Origin: Enterococcus moraviensis ATCC BAA-383
Lineage (GTDB): Bacteria; Bacillota; Bacilli; Lactobacillales; Enterococcaceae
Length of the DNA: 64,000 nucleotides
Assembly (NCBI RefSeq): GCF_000407445.1
Contig: NZ_ASWB01000003.1
Span: forward strand, 558,001 to 622,000
Reading direction: 5' to 3'
In this document: positions 1-8,416 of the stretch, piece after piece
How positions within the stretch are numbered: the stretch's first letter is position 1
How the letters are laid out: each line of letters opens with the position of its first letter
Translations under genes and position numbers: made by a program
The notes under the pieces: model-generated
Database searches by the model: none
What the model saw: the letters and a program-made list of their open reading frames with translations, nothing else
What the model was told of the DNA's origin: nothing

Positions 1-186
1 CAAGAAAAATACAGTTTGGATTTAAACACAGCTGGATTTTATAAACAGGGTTATCAACAGACTTATCCACAGGTGTGGATAACTGAATTAGCAATCAAAT
101 CAGCGATTCCTTTTGTCTATGGATCTGATACACATTCATTGGACAATGTCGGGCAAGGTTATGAAAAGATTCAGCACTGGCTTTAA
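1..186 (+). CDS. C-terminal end of a PHP-domain phosphatase (histidinol-phosphatase type), partial
   Basis: The window opens inside an open frame that runs from base 1 to a TAA at 184-186 (61 codons). The translated end contains GSDTHS, matching the GSDAHS-type metal-binding motif near the C-terminus of PHP-domain histidinol phosphatases (HisJ/HisK), followed by a short tail ending in QHWL. The 5' part lies outside the window, so the substrate cannot be judged; histidinol phosphate is the family default. An intrinsic terminator follows at once. The coding sequence also contains DnaA-box-like 9-mers (see the separate feature). Confidence 0.6.
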   Translation, partial: QEKYSLDLNTAGFYKQGYQQTYPQVWITELAIKSAIPFVYGSDTHSLDNVGQGYEKIQHWL

Positions 187-396
187 CACGACTACGATTC
201 TTGAAGGCTTACTTCTTCGAATCGTAGTTTTTTTATATTTAAAATAAGCTATTATTTCGTTATTCTACTTAAATTCTATAAAATGAATTTGCGATTCTCT
301 GTTATCCGAACTTTTGGATTTACACGACGCAACACTCTAAATTGTGGATAACAGTTAAAGCAAATTTGTTTTCCACATTATTGTTTCTGTGGATAT
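51..396. promoter_or_regulatory. Cluster of DnaA-box-like 9-mers
   Basis: Exact TTATCCACA occurs at 63-71 and its complement TGTGGATAA at 74-82 and 343-351. One-mismatch forms lie at 51-59 (TTATCAACA), 369-377 (TTTTCCACA) and 388-396 (TGTGGATAT), with a weaker one at 302-310. The 63-82 pair forms a near-perfect inverted repeat. The cluster covers the end of the PHP gene and the roughly 350-base gap before the YfhO gene. A DnaA-binding role is inference from the consensus. Confidence 0.5.
191..234 (+). terminator. Intrinsic terminator after the PHP gene
   Basis: Arms actacgattc (191-200) and gaatcgtagt (219-228) pair perfectly and are followed by a run of seven T residues. Confidence 0.85.
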
Positions 397-537
397 CTTA
401 TTTTGAAAAATCGTAAATGACATTTTTTTCTAATTTAATCGTTCACGATTTTCTTTAATTTTTTCTTTATAGCAATCAATTTCTCAATGGATATGCTAAA
501 CTATATATATTCTATTTATTATGTTGTGAGGTTGATT

Positions 538-3174
538 ATGAAGAAAAAAATACAAACATTTACTAAAGAAAATTGGCCGTATATGACCGCCAGCTTTTTC
601 ATTCCTTTTTTTGTAATGGTTATTATTTATTTAAGTATCGGAATTTATCCGGGCAGTAGCCGAAGTGTGATGGCGAGTGATTCTTTTTCACAGTTTTCTA
701 ACTTTCATGCTAGCTTTAATAATGTGCTCCACGGGAAACAAAGCATTTTTTATACTTGGAATGCATCGTTAGGACTCAACTATCTTTCGTTGATTTCCTA
801 TTATCTGGGTGGATTGTTCACACCTCTTGTTCTCTTTTTTAAAAATCAAAATATTCCAGATGCGCTCTATTTGATTACCTTATTAAAAATTGGTTCAGCA
901 GGTTTGGCTTTTTGGGTGTTTGCTAAGCATACATTTAAAATACCTAAATGGGGACATGTGATGCTAAGCGTTCCGTATGCGCTGATGTCTTTTGCAACTG
1001 CGCATTCTGAAATTATTATGTGGTTAGATGCTTTTACATATCTTCCACTCGTTATCTTAGGTATTCATCGGTTGATGGATGAACGAAAACCAACGTTATT
1101 GTTTGTCAGTTATTTACTGTTATTTATTTCAAATTTCTATATGGGCTTTATGATTGGTGTCTTTTCATTTCTATACTTTATCGTCCGAATGTTGTCGAAC
1201 TGGAAAGTATATAAAAAACGGATTATTCCTTATGGCATAACCTCTCTTTTAGCCGGAGGCGCTTCGATGATTTTGGTGTTACCTGCTGTTCTTGATTTAC
1301 GAGCAAATGGTGAGACGCTATCTCAAGTGACGCAATTCAAAACAGAAGCAACAGCCTTTTGGGATATCGTTATGAAAAACATGATTGGTGTTTACGATAC
1401 AACAAAATACGGCTCGATCCCTTTTATTTATGTAGGACTACTACCATTGATTTTCTGTGTTTTTTATTTTGTCACAAAAGAGATTCCTTTGAAAAACAAA
1501 TTGTTATTTGGTAGCTTGTTCGTCATTCTAACTGCCAGTTTCTATATCACACCGTTGAATTTATTCTGGCACGGTATGCATGCACCAAATATGTTCTTGT
1601 TCCGTTACAGTTTCTTATTTTCATTCTTAGTAGTAATGCTAGCAGGTTATGGATTTGAGAAATTCAAACGAGATGATCTGGGTCTATTAGTCGCTACTAC
1701 TATCATGATCATTGCAGTATTTGCTTTAGCAGAAGGAACAAAAGGCGCAACAAGTTATGATTACATCCCAATTACATCGTTTATTTTGACTGTTTTATTT
1801 TTAGCTTTGTATTTGGCAGGAATCGTTTTTTATCAATTGAAAAAGATACCGATGAATTATCTGATCATCTTGCTATTGTTGCTCGTTTCGGCAGAAGCAT
1901 TTATCAACACCAACGTTATGTTGAAGGGGATTTTGGATGATTGGAATTACGCTTCTCGCAGTCTTTACTCTGAACCGTATCCTTCTATCAAAAAACTGGT
2001 TGATAAAACGAAAAAAGAAAATGACTCTTTTTATCGTTTAGAGAACTTAAATCCAGTTTCATCTAACGATAGTATCAATTATGGTTATAGCGGTGTCAGC
2101 TTATTTTCTTCTATCAGAAATCGTCATTCATCTTCTTATCTAAATGACTTAGGTTTCCGTTCTAGAGGCACTGGCCTGAATATTCGCTACCCAAATAATA
2201 CCTTATTGATGGATTCTTTGGTTGGGATCAAATATAATATTTCTGAAAGTGACCCATTCAAATTTGGCTTTAACTCTATTGATAAAGCTGGGAAATTCTC
2301 ATTATATGAAAACAGTAATGCTTTGCCTTTAGGCTTTTTAGCGGATAAAGATATCTATAAAGTCAAACAACCCGCCAATGATAATTTAAGCAGCCAAACT
2401 AAATTGTTCAATGCCTTATCTGAACAAAAAGAAGACTATTTCAAATTTTACCAGCCAACGATTCTCAATAAAACAAATGTCAAGATTGAGCAAAATGCTG
2501 GCTCCGTAACCTATAGAGAATTGCAAAACAACGTGTCTAAAGATATCACTTGGACTGTAGATGTACCCGCAAATACTCAAGCTTACCTTAGCCTGTTTCC
2601 GACAGATTTCGGTCAGCTAGAAAGCTCAACTGCTACAATGTCGGTAAATGGAAGCAGTCAAAAATCACAAATCAACATTACCGGTCAATATTACAATATC
2701 GGTTATTATGATGAGCCAACTACCGTTACTTTCACTGTTAGTTTCTATGGCACAACTGCGGTCAGTTTCATGGAGCCAAAAGTAGTTGGATTAGATACAA
2801 AAGCGTTCGAGCGGTCCGTTCAAGCAATCCAAGAAAAAGGTGCTGATTTGACAGCGAAAGGACGGAAAGCAGTTGGAACAGTGCATGCTGAAAAAGACCA
2901 AGTTCTTTTGACCACAATTCCGTATGATAAAGGCTGGAAAGCTTATGTGGATGGGAAAAAAGTACCCGTACAATCGTTTAAAAAGGCCTTTGTTAGTATT
3001 CCCGTAACTAAAGGTGAACATACAATTGAATTTGTTTATCTACCAGAAGGTTTTGTCCCTGGTGTGATTTTATTTATTGTCTGTATTGGTGGTTTTGTAG
3101 TTTATGTAAAAATGACCAATAAACCTAAGTTAGCATTAGTAAAACCTAAAACAAAAAAACGGAAAAGAAAATAA
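538..3174 (+). CDS. YfhO family polytopic membrane protein (probable cell-envelope glycosyltransferase)
   Basis: This is an 878-residue protein of the YfhO family. In Bacillus subtilis YfhO is involved in glycosylation of lipoteichoic acid; by analogy this is a membrane glycosyltransferase-like protein acting outside the membrane. Roughly residues 15-460 hold a dozen hydrophobic segments. A polar extracytoplasmic region follows (about 470-835), then a last membrane segment (about 842-862) and a basic tail rich in Lys and Arg. An upstream in-frame ATG at 487 exists, but ATG 538 is preceded by a good ribosome site (gtgagg, six bases away) and starts with MKKKIQTF, so I chose it. It stands alone and ends at the terminator inside the first 123-bp repeat. 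The donor and acceptor sugars cannot be read from the sequence. Confidence 0.8.
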   Translation: MKKKIQTFTKENWPYMTASFFIPFFVMVIIYLSIGIYPGSSRSVMASDSFSQFSNFHASFNNVLHGKQSIFYTWNASLGLNYLSLISYYLGGLFTPLVLFFKNQNIPDALYLITLLKIGSAGLAFWVFAKHTFKIPKWGHVMLSVPYALMSFATAHSEIIMWLDAFTYLPLVILGIHRLMDERKPTLLFVSYLLLFISNFYMGFMIGVFSFLYFIVRMLSNWKVYKKRIIPYGITSLLAGGASMILVLPAVLDLRANGETLSQVTQFKTEATAFWDIVMKNMIGVYDTTKYGSIPFIYVGLLPLIFCVFYFVTKEIPLKNKLLFGSLFVILTASFYITPLNLFWHGMHAPNMFLFRYSFLFSFLVVMLAGYGFEKFKRDDLGLLVATTIMIIAVFALAEGTKGATSYDYIPITSFILTVLFLALYLAGIVFYQLKKIPMNYLIILLLLLVSAEAFINTNVMLKGILDDWNYASRSLYSEPYPSIKKLVDKTKKENDSFYRLENLNPVSSNDSINYGYSGVSLFSSIRNRHSSSYLNDLGFRSRGTGLNIRYPNNTLLMDSLVGIKYNISESDPFKFGFNSIDKAGKFSLYENSNALPLGFLADKDIYKVKQPANDNLSSQTKLFNALSEQKEDYFKFYQPTILNKTNVKIEQNAGSVTYRELQNNVSKDITWTVDVPANTQAYLSLFPTDFGQLESSTATMSVNGSSQKSQINITGQYYNIGYYDEPTTVTFTVSFYGTTAVSFMEPKVVGLDTKAFERSVQAIQEKGADLTAKGRKAVGTVHAEKDQVLLTTIPYDKGWKAYVDGKKVPVQSFKKAFVSIPVTKGEHTIEFVYLPEGFVPGVILFIVCIGGFVVYVKMTNKPKLALVKPKTKKRKRK

Positions 3175-3217
3175 ATAAGCATAGAATAAACGCGTTCAAC
3201 ATATTGGTTAAAAACTT

Positions 3218-3340
3218 GTTGCTTCTGCCTCTACGGTTCTCGTTTCACTCCGATCCTCGAAGCATCGAGGACCACTTGCTCCCACCATTTATTCTTATAC
3301 CAGGTGTCTGGGATATGACTCGCAGAGTTATGTCCCAGAC
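3218..3340 (+). repeat. 123-bp intergenic repeat, copy A (inverted partner at 4871-4993)
   Basis: The stretch matches the reverse complement of 4871-4993 at all but three of 123 positions. It includes a palindrome (TCCTCGAagcaTCGAGGA) and ends in a long hairpin that acts as the terminator of the YfhO gene. The TCTGGGAYATRACTC core resembles intergenic hairpin repeats common in enterococci. Together the copies bracket about 1.5 kb holding two genes. Confidence 0.85.
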
Positions 3341-3349
3341 ACCTTTTTT
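3303..3349 (+). terminator. Intrinsic terminator inside repeat copy A
   Basis: The arms 3303-3321 and 3325-3343 (ggtgtctggga... / ...tcccagacacc) form a 19-bp stem with few mismatches, followed by six T residues. Confidence 0.85.
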
Positions 3350-3383
3350 GTACAACAAATACTATCTTACTCTAAATAGGAAA

Positions 3384-4307
3384 TCAATCACATTTCCCGA
3401 TGGCTTCTAAAAACCAACGTCTAAACTCTTGCGTATTGATAGTCACACACACTCGACAATTGGTTTCTTTGCCTAAGTAGCCCTCTAAATCAACCAAAGT
3501 AGCGCCCGCAGTTAATGTCCCTTGGGTCTCAATTGCAACATAGGCTTCTTTTAATTCAAACATTTCAGGCTCTAACAAGTATGAAATCGCACACCCATCA
3601 TACATCTTCAATCCAGTCTCTAAACTTCCACCACGATAATTGCGAAATAAATGGTCGATCATATTGCCAGTTTTGTTCATTTTCTGAATTTGTTTTTGTT
3701 CTTTCGTTGAAATTAACGCCTTTTCCCCAACATCCATCCCAACCATCGTCAGGGGAATATGACTTTCAAAAACAATTTTTGCGGCTTCTGGGTCCGCTGC
3801 AATATTAAATTCCGATAATACGCCATAATTGCCTCTCCCTAAAGAACCGCCCATTATTACAAGTTCTTCGATTTTCTCTACAGCTTCTGGATATACTCTA
3901 AGTAATAATGCAATATTTGTCAGTGGTCCGATCCCAACGATCGTCGTCTTTTCTTTTGACTCCATCAATACTTTATACATTTCGATCACTGCATGATTTT
4001 TCGTCAATACATCGTATTTCGCTTCGGGAAAGTCGTAGCCATCCATCCCAGTACTTCCATGAATATCACTTGCATTGATTGCTTCACGAAGCAATGGACG
4101 ATCTGAACCAATCGCTACTGGAACATCTTTATTCCAAAAAGCGAGTAATTTAAGTAAGTTTTTGGTTACTTTATCTACGCTGACATTTCCAGAAACCGTT
4201 GTAAACAACTTAATATTAAGCCTCTCATCAAATAATGCAGCAGCGATCGCAACAGCATCATCGATTCCTGGATCGGTATCGATGATTATTCTTCTTGTTT
4301 TTTTCAT
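3384..4307 (-). CDS. Nucleoside hydrolase (RihC/IunH family)
   Basis: This 307-residue protein is an inosine/uridine-preferring nucleoside hydrolase, which splits the N-glycosidic bond of ribonucleosides to free base and ribose in the cytoplasm (purine/pyrimidine salvage). The Ca2+-binding signature DTDPGIDDA is at residues 10-18. A GIGPLTNIA block lies near 126, an MGG block near 152 and FNIAADPEAA near 168. The C-terminal metal-binding Asp is probably in KMYDGCAI near residue 240; a Tyr precedes it where His is frequent in the family, which may affect base preference. The start ATG has an aaggaagg ribosome site. The gene lies with the next small gene between the two inverted 123-bp repeats, and no transporter is adjacent. 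The precise Rih class is uncertain. Confidence 0.85.
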   Translation of the reverse strand: MKKTRRIIIDTDPGIDDAVAIAAALFDERLNIKLFTTVSGNVSVDKVTKNLLKLLAFWNKDVPVAIGSDRPLLREAINASDIHGSTGMDGYDFPEAKYDVLTKNHAVIEMYKVLMESKEKTTIVGIGPLTNIALLLRVYPEAVEKIEELVIMGGSLGRGNYGVLSEFNIAADPEAAKIVFESHIPLTMVGMDVGEKALISTKEQKQIQKMNKTGNMIDHLFRNYRGGSLETGLKMYDGCAISYLLEPEMFELKEAYVAIETQGTLTAGATLVDLEGYLGKETNCRVCVTINTQEFRRWFLEAIGKCD

Positions 4308-4400
4308 TTTACACTTTCCTTCCTTTAAACTTTTGCTTTACTGAATAAACGATTCTCCCATGTTCATCGTTCAAGCTAAAGTTACTCCTTTTCTACAAAA

Positions 4401-4440
4401 AGATGGGAAACAGAAAAATACCTGTTCCCCATATCTTTTA
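4401..4440 (-). terminator. Terminator after the 110-residue gene
   Basis: On the minus strand a ggggaacag / ctgtttccc stem around a short A/T-rich loop is followed by a T-rich stretch. It lies between the small gene and the nucleoside hydrolase. Confidence 0.65.
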
Positions 4441-4443
4441 TTA

Positions 4444-4776
4444 TTAATAGTCTAGTTGCTTCAAACGAAGCAAAAATGAGTCTTTCGTCAAACGCTTGAT
4501 TCTATATAAACGCTCAATTTGTTTACGGATTTTTTTATCTTCTTTTGTAGCCGGGTCGAAGACATCCAATAACTTATTAATGCCATATTCAAATAAAATA
4601 CCTGCACCAAGGCTCCCTACAGCAAAACCCAGCATATCTGTATCCTCTAATTGTCCTTTTTTAATTTCTGCTATATTTTGACTAAAATCACCTTCAACGA
4701 TGATCTCATCTGTCTTCTTATCTAGCTCTGCTTCTAATTCAACTTTGGTTGTTACAGTTACTTGTTCAATCGTCAT
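4444..4776 (-). CDS. Hypothetical small protein with one hydrophobic segment
   Basis: This 110-residue protein matches no family I recognise. An acidic N-terminal part (about 1-47, beta-prone, with VTVTTKVELEAEL) is followed by a glycine-rich hydrophobic stretch (about 49-68, LGFAVGSLGAGILFEYGI) that could be one membrane span. A basic helical tail (about 75-108) follows. The start ATG has a plausible GGGGGAATTTTCCG-like leader. It shares with the nucleoside hydrolase the segment enclosed by the inverted repeats. Nothing in it points to a substrate or partner. Confidence 0.6.
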   Translation of the reverse strand: MTIEQVTVTTKVELEAELDKKTDEIIVEGDFSQNIAEIKKGQLEDTDMLGFAVGSLGAGILFEYGINKLLDVFDPATKEDKKIRKQIERLYRIKRLTKDSFLLRLKQLDY

Positions 4777-4861
4777 CGGAAAATTCCCCCATTTATCCCT
4801 TTTACATTTATTATACGCTTTCTTTTGCCTTTTGCTAGTGGTACTTGAGACCTATCAAAAA

Positions 4862-4905
4862 AAGCGAAGGGTCTGGGACATAACTCTGCGAGTCATATCC
4901 CAGAC
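4862..4905 (-). terminator. mprF terminator inside repeat copy B
   Basis: Arms gtctgggacataactc and gagtcatatcccagac (4871-4886 and 4890-4905) pair nearly perfectly. On the minus strand a T-rich tract follows shortly after. Confidence 0.75.
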
Positions 4906-4993
4906 ACCTGGTATAAGAATAAACGGTGGGAGCAAATGGTCCTCGATGCTTCGAGGATTGGAGTGAAACGAGAACCGTAGAGGCAGAAGCAAC
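4871..4993 (-). repeat. 123-bp intergenic repeat, copy B (inverted relative to copy A)
   Basis: Read on the minus strand this is about 97.6% identical to 3218-3340 (three substitutions in 123). It lies just after the mprF stop codon, and its terminal hairpin serves as the mprF terminator. The pair could mediate inversion of, or recombination across, the 1.5-kb segment between them. Confidence 0.85.
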
Positions 4994-5011
4994 CTACTCG
5001 ACACTATCTTA

Positions 5012-7603
5012 TTATTCGCCAATCATCACTTCTTCTACTATTGAAGCTGCTTTTCCCTTTCCTCGTTCAATTAGTAACGCCAACTGAATAAATGCAAACA
5101 ATGTATTACTTTGTTTTGAGTAAGCAAAATACCTAGATTCCCAATTCGTTACATATCGCTCTTTTTCTTTTCTTGTATCTTTGAATCCGTATGCTTGATC
5201 ACCATATTTATAGAAAATATTGATCAAACGTTCATTCAAAAATGAATATTTCGTTTCACCAACATTAGACAATGGCGCTGTCCCCAAATCAATCGAAGTG
5301 TAGCCACGATTTTGATACTCTGCTATAAAATGTGTTAATAAAAAATCCGTAACATGCTCAGGTGCTTTGTCAGAATAACGCAGTAAATCATAAGACATTC
5401 TCTGGTTTTGAACAATTGGTTTTGCTGTAATAAACCCAATCACTTCATGATCTACATTACGCAAAATACCAATATCACTTAACGCTAGATATTCTTTATT
5501 AAAACAACCACCCACAAAATTCCGTTCTCGTTGAGACCCTAACCATTCTTCTGATACACGGGCCAACGACTGAAACAACTCATCTGAAACAGGTTCATGA
5601 TACATTGTAAAGGTGTAACCCAAATTGCTTAAATGTTTTAATTCCATACTATTCGTAGCGAAAGAAATTGGTGTCGCATCCATACGAGTAAAATCAACGA
5701 TTCCTTCTTCTCCAACTTTCATAAAGTTGAATCCTAAATCATGTAAAACCATCGTATAGGCTTCACTAATTCGATAAAAAGCAGCTTGATAGCCTAATAA
5801 ATCTGCTGCATCCATAAATGCTAACGTGGCTTCTGCCCATTTATCTTTATTCCCAATCGGATCAGCTAATAAAAAGCATTTATTTGCCTTGATTTGATAA
5901 GCAAACAAAACCTCATCCACATCGTTTTCTTGATAATAATAATAAGAATAATTTTTTAAATACAAGAGCTGACTACTTTGTGTCCCACCGTAATTGGCAA
6001 TCAATGCTGTCAAACGTGGTTCTTGATACGTTTCACCTAATTGTTTAGAGGTATCTGCTAAGTATTGATACAGTGTAATCAGACCAATCATTGAAATACC
6101 CAATCCTAGTAAGCCGGAGAACCACACATCATCCGATGGAAACAGTAAAAACATATGCGGGAGCGGCCCCGTTTTATCTGGATGCGAGCTATAATAGCCA
6201 GCAACCGCATAAATAATAAATAGGAAACTAAATAAAACACCGTCGACAGCTAACGCTCCCCAAGAATAAACAAATTTTTCTCGATAAAATTCTTTTCTAG
6301 CTAAAAAAACGGCTGAAAGAATCACAAGATACACCAAAATCAACTGCCATGAAGCTGTCCTAGAAATAGTATTCAAAATACCAAAAATCATTAAACCAAT
6401 GGTTGGCCAATAAGCCTTTTTTACTTTCATTGAAATTCCTCTAGCCAGTCCTAGTAGTAAAAATCCAATCAGCATATTAAATGTTTGATCTAAAAAGTCA
6501 AAAGAAAACGGCAATAGAAATTTAAACAATCGACTAACATTCGATAAATTCGTGATCGTAGACAGTAAAACCATCATGATACCCGCAAAATAAAGAGCTG
6601 CCACTAAAATAAAATGAGCCACTTTTTGTGAAAACATTCGCGGTAGATTATCAAGAAAGCGATTGATCTTGATACCTGTTTGATGAATAAATAAAATAAT
6701 TCCAGTAATAAATGGTAGCACATAATAAAATAAACGATAATAGATCAGCCAAACAACAGCTGTGGATTGTCCCACACCTAGCTGAGACAAGCCTAAAATC
6801 ATCAATACATCAAACGTTCCCATACCACCTGGCACCATCGTCAACATTCCAATCAACGTCGCAATCACAAACATTGGATAAACAGAAAGTAGCGATACAT
6901 CGACTTTCATCAACGCCCCAACACTTAAAAAGACAAACATCGCACCTAACCATTGACCGAGTGACGCCCCAAACAAAAGAAAAATACCTCTTGGGAAAAA
7001 ATCTTTAAACAGTGTATATTTTTTTAATTGTGTAAATAATAATAACGCTGGTGCAATCAAACTACCTGCAAGCAACCAAACCCAATACTCTCGAAATAAG
7101 CTATCTGGTCGAATAAAAAAGACATCAATAAAGGCAATAAAAGACAATATAGACAACCCAGAGATCATGAATAAAGCAACTTTTGAAACGGTCGCAACTA
7201 CTTTTTTACGTGGTACATCTTTGCCATAGAAATTTGCTCGCAATGTGGCCCCGACGACACCACCAAAACCTGCAAGATTATTGATCGTATTTGTCACCCA
7301 CGCGGAAACAAACCAATCCCAACGATTCATTTTAGCTTTACCTTGTTCTTCAAGCACTCTTACCACAACCAAGTCATACAAAATCATCGGAAGCACACCA
7401 ATCAAACCTGCTAAAACCATTCCAATTATTCTAAAACGATTCTGTTGTCCCATGGTGTGAAAGACATCTTGCCAAGTCATGCCTTGTACGATATGGGTCA
7501 CTTGGTTTGCTACGAAAATCAAAACAGAACCGAGAAATATCAATTTCAATAATAAATTGTGTTCTTTCATCCAGTGAATTAATTGGTTTATTTTACTTTT
7601 CAT
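5012..7603 (-). CDS. mprF: MprF: phosphatidylglycerol lysyltransferase / lysyl-PG flippase
   Basis: This 863-residue protein has the full bifunctional MprF architecture. An N-terminal flippase of about 14 membrane segments (about 1-510) is followed by a cytoplasmic GNAT-like aminoacyl-phosphatidylglycerol synthase domain (about 530-850). MprF moves lysine (or another amino acid) from aminoacyl-tRNA to phosphatidylglycerol and flips the product outward, lowering surface negative charge and giving resistance to cationic peptides and daptomycin. The synthase part shows GGTQSSQLLYLKNY near 535 and SIDLGTAPLSNVG near 765. E. faecalis has two MprF paralogues; by its position near the PTS operon this one resembles the MprF1 locus, which is from memory. 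The ribosome site AAGGTGG lies upstream of ATG 7603. It is monocistronic, ending at the repeat-borne terminator. Confidence 0.93.
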   Translation of the reverse strand: MKSKINQLIHWMKEHNLLLKLIFLGSVLIFVANQVTHIVQGMTWQDVFHTMGQQNRFRIIGMVLAGLIGVLPMILYDLVVVRVLEEQGKAKMNRWDWFVSAWVTNTINNLAGFGGVVGATLRANFYGKDVPRKKVVATVSKVALFMISGLSILSFIAFIDVFFIRPDSLFREYWVWLLAGSLIAPALLLFTQLKKYTLFKDFFPRGIFLLFGASLGQWLGAMFVFLSVGALMKVDVSLLSVYPMFVIATLIGMLTMVPGGMGTFDVLMILGLSQLGVGQSTAVVWLIYYRLFYYVLPFITGIILFIHQTGIKINRFLDNLPRMFSQKVAHFILVAALYFAGIMMVLLSTITNLSNVSRLFKFLLPFSFDFLDQTFNMLIGFLLLGLARGISMKVKKAYWPTIGLMIFGILNTISRTASWQLILVYLVILSAVFLARKEFYREKFVYSWGALAVDGVLFSFLFIIYAVAGYYSSHPDKTGPLPHMFLLFPSDDVWFSGLLGLGISMIGLITLYQYLADTSKQLGETYQEPRLTALIANYGGTQSSQLLYLKNYSYYYYQENDVDEVLFAYQIKANKCFLLADPIGNKDKWAEATLAFMDAADLLGYQAAFYRISEAYTMVLHDLGFNFMKVGEEGIVDFTRMDATPISFATNSMELKHLSNLGYTFTMYHEPVSDELFQSLARVSEEWLGSQRERNFVGGCFNKEYLALSDIGILRNVDHEVIGFITAKPIVQNQRMSYDLLRYSDKAPEHVTDFLLTHFIAEYQNRGYTSIDLGTAPLSNVGETKYSFLNERLINIFYKYGDQAYGFKDTRKEKERYVTNWESRYFAYSKQSNTLFAFIQLALLIERGKGKAASIVEEVMIGE

Positions 7604-7702
7604 TCGCTCACCACCTTTATCCTTTTTTAGAGTTTTCTTTTATATGTTAGCGTATAACGGATTATTTTTCCAGTTTTGCTTGTAAGATCGCTTGTTTTCT
7701 AT

Positions 7703-7740
7703 AAAAAAAGGGACCCCTTTGAAATGAAAGGACCCGTCTT
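7703..7740 (-). terminator. Probable terminator of the type VII cargo locus
   Basis: On the minus strand a GGGTCCTTT / AAAGGGGTCCC imperfect stem is followed by seven T residues. It lies about 65 bases after the last gene of the locus. Confidence 0.6.
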
Positions 7741-7804
7741 CGACTATTGTTTCATGAAATTTTATTGGTTGAAATTGGTTTTGCCTTTACACATCAAGCA
7801 ACAT

Positions 7805-8065
7805 CTAAAACTTATCCAAGCTTTCGCTTTGTTTTTTAAAGGCTTTTTTTACTTTTTTTCCGAATTGTCCTTTAACAGAATTGCCCATACTCTCTGATAC
7901 GGTTGCCATATTTGTTTTAAGTTCGGACAGCTTTGTTTCTCCAGTTTGTTTCGCATTTTGTTTATTAGTTTGTATTTTCTGGTTCATAGAATGACCGATT
8001 GCTGAAGCAATGGCTTCTTTCTGTGCAGTTTTTTTTAGATCCTTTGTTACATCGTCTAACATCAA
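7805..8065 (-). CDS. Small helical protein of the type VII cargo locus
   Basis: This 86-residue protein (start ATG 8065, or the next ATG one codon later) is highly charged and helical. It has KKTAQKEAIASAIGHSMNQK near the start and a basic end (GKKVKKAFKKQSESLDKF). It is the last gene of the cargo operon, 26 bases after the 102-residue gene. In the staphylococcal TslA system, small helical proteins bind the C-terminal LXG-like half of a secreted lipase. This gene and its neighbour are candidates for such partners by position and predicted helicity only. I recognise no family motif, and an alternative role as an immunity or accessory protein is open. Confidence 0.55.
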   Translation of the reverse strand: MMLDDVTKDLKKTAQKEAIASAIGHSMNQKIQTNKQNAKQTGETKLSELKTNMATVSESMGNSVKGQFGKKVKKAFKKQSESLDKF

Positions 8066-8091
8066 AAATCACTCTCTTTCTTTTCTAATTT

Positions 8092-8400
8092 CTAATCAGA
8101 TAATGTACGAATATCACGATAGTAAGTATCATCTAATTCTTCTACTTTTCGCTCAATCTGCTTTCTATCCTGTTGTGCCGCTTCATAGACTTCTTCTTTC
8201 AGTCTATCCAATTTATGTACAGCTTGTATAATAAATTCTTGATCTGGAACGTAGTCTTTTAAATAATAGTGTGTCCGATCTGCAATTTCTTCTACAGCAC
8301 GTATTCCCTGGTCTCTTTGAAAAAGAATATCCTCTTCTTTTTCTTCAAATTGACGTTTTTTCTTTAGGTAATCTATTTTTATTGCTTCTTGTTGATCCAA
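8092..8400 (-). CDS. Helical LXG/WXG-associated partner candidate (chaperone-like)
   Basis: The frame is open further upstream, but the best start is TTG 8400: it is preceded by AGGAAGGAG seven bases away and follows the lipase stop codon by 16 bases. That gives 102 residues of almost pure amphipathic helix (DQQEAIKIDYLKKKRQFEEK, later EEVYEAAQQDRKQIERKVEE), probably a helical hairpin. Type VII LXG toxins are normally encoded with such small helical targeting partners, which bind the toxin's helical domain before export. Its position directly behind the lipase supports that role. I cannot name the exact DUF family. Using the upstream ATG at 8508 instead would overlap the lipase by 92 bases with no ribosome site. 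Confidence 0.6.
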   Translation of the reverse strand: MDQQEAIKIDYLKKKRQFEEKEEDILFQRDQGIRAVEEIADRTHYYLKDYVPDQEFIIQAVHKLDRLKEEVYEAAQQDRKQIERKVEELDDTYYRDIRTLSD

Positions 8401-8416
8401 CTGAATACTCCTTCCT

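Noticed and set aside
3204-3410. Short protein-coding frame over repeat copy A
   Set aside because: It lies on the repeat and its terminator hairpin and lacks a ribosome site.
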